Shown here: in pieces, positions 23,331-27,666 of the stretch
Position numbering within the stretch: position 1 is the first letter of the stretch
How the letters are laid out: each line of letters starts with the position of its first letter
Program-made: the position numbers and the translations under genes
The notes under the pieces: model-generated
The model's input: only the letters and a program-made list of their open reading frames with translations
Told to the model about the DNA's origin: nothing
Databases searched by the model: none
Origin: Promethearchaeia archaeon
Lineage (GTDB): Archaea; Asgardarchaeota; Lokiarchaeia; Sigyniarchaeales; SOKP01
Direction of reading: 5' to 3'
NCBI GenBank assembly: GCA_029856445.1
Contig: JAHQWY010000006.1
Span: forward strand, 1-27,666
DNA length: 27,666 nt

Positions 23331-26300
23331 GTGAAAGTTTTGATTATAGAAATAATCCTCCTAATAATTTTTATCATATTTTTTGCTATTGGATTCTTTA
23401 TCATTTATCGACAGGTTGCTTTAGTGAAAAAAGGTGAATTCTACAATAAAGATCGTTTACAGTGTATCATTTATGGCTTTATCTTTAGTTTATCAGTAAT
23501 GATAGTTGTTGCTGTAGGTTTTATATTCGCAACGGAATTATGGGGAACAACTGAGACAGAAATAAATCCTTTAGTTTTACTAATACCTATTATATTTTGC
23601 TTAGTATATCTTACATTTTACCCTCTTATAGATTTTCTTTTTATTGCATTGAGTAAAGAATCTGATGAGGGATTAACCCCATTTCATAAATTTATAAGTA
23701 GGAACCTATTAAATAGATTTAAAAATAAAACACCTGCATTATTGATTGCTTTATTCTTTTATATAGTTGTCTTTATCATCCCACCAATTTTAATATCAAT
23801 TAGCGGATTACCGTTTATAATGGCATGGATAACCTGGATGCTGATTTATCCTTTAATGATTCTCACTTTTTATGGTTCAAAAGGTTATATTGCTGGAATT
23901 TCAAATGCTTATTATCACATTCCATATATAAGTAGAGCTATTTTTATTAATTTTGAAGATAAAAAAAGAGGAATAAAGCAATTTCTTTCAGATCCAATAC
24001 ATTATATTGTTTTAGGATTAATGTTATTTGTATTTGTATGGGCGTGGATTTCATTAATCCAAACAATAGCTTTTTTTTTTACAGGATCGATGGCCATATC
24101 AACCATGTCTTCTGCTTTTGTCTTTGTCACCCTATTTTTTGGGATTATAGGCTACTTTACTCGTTTTTGGGGTAGAAAAATAAAATATCGCGGAATAGAT
24201 ATTTATTTTGCGGCTTATTTAATGGCATCCATAGGTATTAATGTTCTTGTTAATTTTTTAATAGTTAATCCTAACCAGTTATCCTATTCACTTAATTTTT
24301 GGAATCTTACAAGCCAAATAGTCCCCAATTATTTAAAGTTTGCGTGGGCCGCCATCATTGAGGAAATTGTATTAATTATTTTTACTACATATTTCTTTTT
24401 AGCTAGAAAAAGTGAGTTTATAACAAATATTCGATATTCAAAAATTACAGAGTGTGCTCAGACTTTTGATCCAATTCCATTATTTAATTTCATTAAAAAT
24501 CGTGATCCTAATATTAGAAAACAAGCAGAAGAGGCATTAGTATTGATGTTTGAAAGAATTCCACTTAAATCAGAAATAAATCTTAATGATTGGAAATTTA
24601 AAAATTCAATATTGGATGGGATATGCGATAATAATTTCAATTCAAGAAGAATCAGTTTTCAAATTCTGGAACAACTGGAGGATAATGTTCCTGATACTAT
24701 ATTACCTTGGATAATAGAATCATTAGAATCCCCAAACTATGACAAAAATATCCCTATCTTAAATTCTTTAATAAAGAGAGACAATAAAATCGTTGAAAAA
24801 ATACCAAAAAATATAATTTTCAACTTAATATATGATACAGAATGGAGATTGAGATTTTTAGGTTTAAAATTATTTTCAAAGCTATTAAACTATGATAAAG
24901 ATTTGATTTTAGAATTAGATTTTCAAAAATTAATAGATGACCCAAATAGTAAAATTCAAATCGAAATTCTTAATATTCTTGCAGAATCTTCTATAAAAAT
25001 TCCCGAAAACCTGATTATTGATAAAATTTTTAGTCCCAATAATGAAATAAGAGCAGCAGCAATTAAAAATTTAGCAACTATTAGTAAAATAGAATTGAAT
25101 GAAAATATTGTATCAAAAATTATCCCTTTAATGAAAGATCCTTCAAGTCTAGTAAGAACGGCTATTTTTGATATCTTAAGACGGATTGGGAAATTTAAAA
25201 AAAATAAAATTCCACTTTTACCTCTTCTTGAGGGATTATCTGATTATGATAACAATGTTAGGAATTCCGCAATTTTAGCACTCGTGAAATATTATGAAGA
25301 AGAACCAAATCAACTCGATTTGGATGAAATAATCAATAGCATTGATCCAGACAACACTGAAACATTAATTACCAGTTTAAGCTTACTTGGGAGATTATGG
25401 AAAAGTAATCCAGAAAAAATTTTGACTACTTTATTGATATTTTTAAGATTTGAGAATGATCAATTAAAAATCCATATATCAAACATTTTAGTTGAAAAAT
25501 ATAATACAAATCCAGATTTAATTATTCAAAATTTAATTAAAATCCCTGATGTTTCTGGTTATATAACAAAAGGGATAGTTGCTAAAACTTTTATCAAAAT
25601 TGGTAGAACTAATCCAATAAACTTAATTCAAAAGTTAATAAAGTTCTTGGATAATGAGAATAATGATGTTAAGCTAAATGTAATTGCTTCTTTAGATGGA
25701 TTAGTTGATGGAATAAATAGTAGCATTAATATTAAACCGATCTTCGACATATTACATAAAGAACAAAACAACCAAATAAAAAAAGAAAGCTTAAAATTAA
25801 TTTCAAAAATAGCCAAAAAGGATTCAAATTTTGTAAAACCTTTCATATCTGAATTGATGCATACAATAGAGCAACAAGAATCCTCTGTACAGATTGTTCT
25901 TTTTAAAGCATTACTAGAAATTGTAGCAATATCACCTGAAATCATTCCCCTAGACCCAATAATTGAATTTTTATCAAATTCAGATTCTTTCATCCGTGAA
26001 ACAAACACAAAAATACTTGGTTTCATCGGGTATAGAAAACCATCGATCGTAGCTGACGCATTAATAAATAAGTCCTTATTAGATGAAGAATGGATTGTTA
26101 GAGAAGCAGCTGTTTCGAGCTTGGGGAATATTATTGCACATATTGAAGATAAAAAGAAAATTATAGAGAAACTAGTATCCTTACTTGAGGGAGAACAAAG
26201 TTGGGTTCTCAGATCAGCACTAATTATTTTATCTAAAATAGAAGATGTTGATGAAGTTTATGTACCTTTTGAGATTTTATTAAAATGCTTAACAAGTGAA

Positions 26301-26669
26301 GACTCTAAAGTTAGAGAAGCTTCAGCTAATTTGCTAAGTATTTATAGTAGTCAGGTTAATGATATTTTTGATGAAATTACTAAATTATTAGGAGATAACA
26401 TACAAGAAGTAAGGACCAGTACAATCAATAGTCTTGTAAAAATTATTCAAGAAGTTGGTTTGAATCAAATATTATCAAAGCTTTTAAAAAATTTAAGTGA
26501 TGAAGGTACAATTCAAATTCAGCGGTCTATTGCATTAGTTTTAGGTCGTACAGCAATGTACGAAGATGATAAAACTAGAAAAAGAGTAATTTCTTTATTA
26601 AAAATTAGGTGTGAAATGAGTCAAGATCCGATTATATGTGGTACATTGCAAAAATTGAAAGATGTGTAA
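23331..26669 (+). CDS. Polytopic membrane protein with a long cytosolic HEAT-repeat array
   Basis: The 1112-residue protein has two halves. The N-terminal 365 residues contain about nine hydrophobic segments (near 5-27, 46-68, 80-104, 137-160, 162-180, 227-249, 256-277, 293-312 and 335-357) and are certainly membrane-embedded. From about residue 370 to the end there are roughly 18 helical repeats of 36-40 residues with the HEAT pattern, for example VREAAVSSLGNI and VREASANLLSI, each with the Asp/Pro-rich turn and a hydrophobic second helix. HEAT arrays bind other proteins; no catalytic motif is present. It starts with GTG, without a clear Shine-Dalgarno. It lies between the divergent GINS-like gene and mcm, about 170 bases before mcm on the same strand. 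A membrane-bound scaffold is the safest description; a link to replication is only positional. Confidence 0.85.
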   Translation: MKVLIIEIILLIIFIIFFAIGFFIIYRQVALVKKGEFYNKDRLQCIIYGFIFSLSVMIVVAVGFIFATELWGTTETEINPLVLLIPIIFCLVYLTFYPLIDFLFIALSKESDEGLTPFHKFISRNLLNRFKNKTPALLIALFFYIVVFIIPPILISISGLPFIMAWITWMLIYPLMILTFYGSKGYIAGISNAYYHIPYISRAIFINFEDKKRGIKQFLSDPIHYIVLGLMLFVFVWAWISLIQTIAFFFTGSMAISTMSSAFVFVTLFFGIIGYFTRFWGRKIKYRGIDIYFAAYLMASIGINVLVNFLIVNPNQLSYSLNFWNLTSQIVPNYLKFAWAAIIEEIVLIIFTTYFFLARKSEFITNIRYSKITECAQTFDPIPLFNFIKNRDPNIRKQAEEALVLMFERIPLKSEINLNDWKFKNSILDGICDNNFNSRRISFQILEQLEDNVPDTILPWIIESLESPNYDKNIPILNSLIKRDNKIVEKIPKNIIFNLIYDTEWRLRFLGLKLFSKLLNYDKDLILELDFQKLIDDPNSKIQIEILNILAESSIKIPENLIIDKIFSPNNEIRAAAIKNLATISKIELNENIVSKIIPLMKDPSSLVRTAIFDILRRIGKFKKNKIPLLPLLEGLSDYDNNVRNSAILALVKYYEEEPNQLDLDEIINSIDPDNTETLITSLSLLGRLWKSNPEKILTTLLIFLRFENDQLKIHISNILVEKYNTNPDLIIQNLIKIPDVSGYITKGIVAKTFIKIGRTNPINLIQKLIKFLDNENNDVKLNVIASLDGLVDGINSSINIKPIFDILHKEQNNQIKKESLKLISKIAKKDSNFVKPFISELMHTIEQQESSVQIVLFKALLEIVAISPEIIPLDPIIEFLSNSDSFIRETNTKILGFIGYRKPSIVADALINKSLLDEEWIVREAAVSSLGNIIAHIEDKKKIIEKLVSLLEGEQSWVLRSALIILSKIEDVDEVYVPFEILLKCLTSEDSKVREASANLLSIYSSQVNDIFDEITKLLGDNIQEVRTSTINSLVKIIQEVGLNQILSKLLKNLSDEGTIQIQRSIALVLGRTAMYEDDKTRKRVISLLKIRCEMSQDPIICGTLQKLKDV

Positions 26670-26830
26670 AGGATCAAATCGTAGTCTCTAACAAAAAGCA
26701 TTACTAAATCTTTTCTCTCATGTATTTTTTAAATTTTATGATTTATTCACACTTTAATAACCTATCCCTTAATATCAGCATTAAAATACCATAAAATAAC
26801 TAAATAAAATATTCGAATGATCAAAATTGA

Positions 26831-26836
26831 AGTGAT
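26831..26836 (+). promoter_or_regulatory. Shine-Dalgarno-like AGTGAT before mcm
   Basis: AGTGAT matches part of the complement of the 16S rRNA 3' end and lies five bases before the ACG at 26842. The TGA inside it is the last in-frame stop before mcm, the same arrangement as at scpA. Confidence 0.35.
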
Positions 26837-26841
26837 TTTAT

Positions 26842-27666
26842 ACGACTACACCATTAACTAATCCTACAATACCAGTAAATAAAATTCAGAAATTTGAAGA
26901 TTTTTATCGCTTATTTCAAGAAAAACCTGGTGAATATAAATATCTAGATCAAATTAATGATATTTCTTCTAAGGGAGGAAATACATTAATTATTTTTTAT
27001 GAAGATTTATTAGCTTTTGATCCCCAAATTGCAGAGAAATTAAAGAGGGATCCTGAAAGCTTATTGGAGGATGCCGTAGAGGCATTTAAAAACATTTTAA
27101 AATTCCAAGGAATAGCATTAAATGATCAGAATTATTTTGTAAGGATAACCACTAAAGATAAAAAATGTCCATTATTTATTGCACTAAGAAGTCTAAGGGC
27201 AAAAAATATAGATAATCTTGTATGGTCAAAAGGGATTTTAGTTAGATGTTCAGTTATAAGACCTAAATTAGTAAAAGCTACATTTGAATGCGTGTTATGT
27301 GGAAGCCAATTTGAAGTAATTCAACTAACTTCGAGAATTAAGTGGCCTAACTTTTGTATTAATAAACGTTGCAAAGCTAAGGCTCAATCAGATTTCAGAC
27401 TAATATCAAAAAATTCAGAATTTATTGATTGGCAAAGTATTATGATCCAGGAAATTCCTGAAGATTTACCTCCAGGGAGAATTCCACGATCAGTTCAAGC
27501 AATTTTAACCAATGATCTAGTTGACACAGTTAAACCTGGAGATAGATTAAACGTAATGGGTGTGTTTAAATCTGTTTTAGCTCAATCAACCAAGAATTAC
27601 AATTCCACTCTGTTCAAAACTTTTATCGATGTCAACTTTATAGATCCTGAAGATAAAAGTGAAGAT
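26842..27666 (+). CDS. mcm: MCM replicative helicase, 5' part (truncated by window end)
   Basis: MCM is the hexameric 3'-5' DNA helicase of the archaeal replisome. The 275 visible residues cover the N-terminal domain. Domain A runs from the FEDFYRLF helix (about residues 18-25) through FYEDLLAFDPQIAEKL. A zinc ribbon has Cys150 and Cys153 (CVLC), then Cys172 and Cys177. Domain C begins with PEDLPPGRIPRSV, and the N-terminal DNA-binding hairpin region follows DTVKPGDRLNVMG. The AAA+ domain lies beyond the window. The frame is closed by TGA at 26833-26835, and the first TTG (27064) falls 74 codons inside domain A, so no ATG, GTG or TTG can start this protein. ACG at 26842 is the best candidate, five bases after AGTGAT and giving an N-terminus TTPLTNP. 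ATA at 26869 and ATT at 26884 are alternatives. Confidence 0.88.

Noticed and set aside
26832..26861. GTG minigene as the mcm start
   Set aside because: It is out of frame and ends in TAA after nine codons. A programmed frameshift was considered, but top6B does not share the same offset, so it is not the simplest explanation.
1..27666. CRISPR array, insertion sequences, prophage or replication origin
   Set aside because: No regularly spaced repeats, transposase, integrase or terminal inverted repeats were seen, and no repeated origin-box clusters were found near mcm.

Overview
The window is strongly A+T-rich and archaeal. It encodes both subunits of DNA topoisomerase VI, an archaeal/eukaryotic-type MCM helicase, a GINS-like subunit, an archaeal-type valyl-tRNA synthetase, an archaeal bifunctional CoaBC, and a tRNA-Ala gene interrupted by an intron. 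TATA-like boxes lie upstream of several genes. Large proteins with acidic inserts, long HEAT arrays and a glycyl radical enzyme would fit an uncultivated anaerobe, possibly an Asgard (Loki-like) archaeon. That lineage call is an inference from content and was not tested.

Layout. 1-1137: a small membrane-protein gene, a doubtful opposing ORF, and a decayed-looking stretch. 1138-3042 (+): scpA-scpB, the kleisin and winged-helix partner of an SMC complex, the kleisin carrying an N-terminal SAP domain. 3060-9296 (-): valS, tRNA-Ala(CGC) with an intron 5' of the anticodon, a glycyl radical enzyme of the dehydratase/lyase type without an activase beside it, and a solitary beta-class DNA methyltransferase. 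9458-15255 (+): a tight three-gene MoxR ATPase / vWA protein / large SWIM-like protein operon, ended by T-tracts. 15448-16740 (+): coaBC. 16991-22630 (+): topoisomerase VI B, topoisomerase VI A, a small unknown protein and an orotate phosphoribosyltransferase-like gene in one apparent operon. 22666-23235 (-): GINS-like subunit. 23331-26669 (+): a large polytopic membrane protein with a C-terminal HEAT array. 26842-27666 (+): 5' part of mcm, cut by the window end.

Chromosome-maintenance genes dominate: SMC accessory subunits, Topo VI, GINS and MCM. Two things unite several of them. First, scpA, top6B and mcm have no ATG, GTG or TTG upstream of their conserved N-termini. Each is best explained by an ATT or ACG start, in two cases just after a GTGA-containing Shine-Dalgarno-like element. 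Second, closely similar SAP (DNA-binding) domains have been added to both ScpA and Topo VI B. The Topo VI B protein is also about twice the usual size.

The best candidate for an undescribed system is the MoxR-vWA-SWIM operon, which has the layout of a ternary MoxR/vWA/third-component module next to a divergent DNA methyltransferase. All product calls are from reading motifs; no database search was run.
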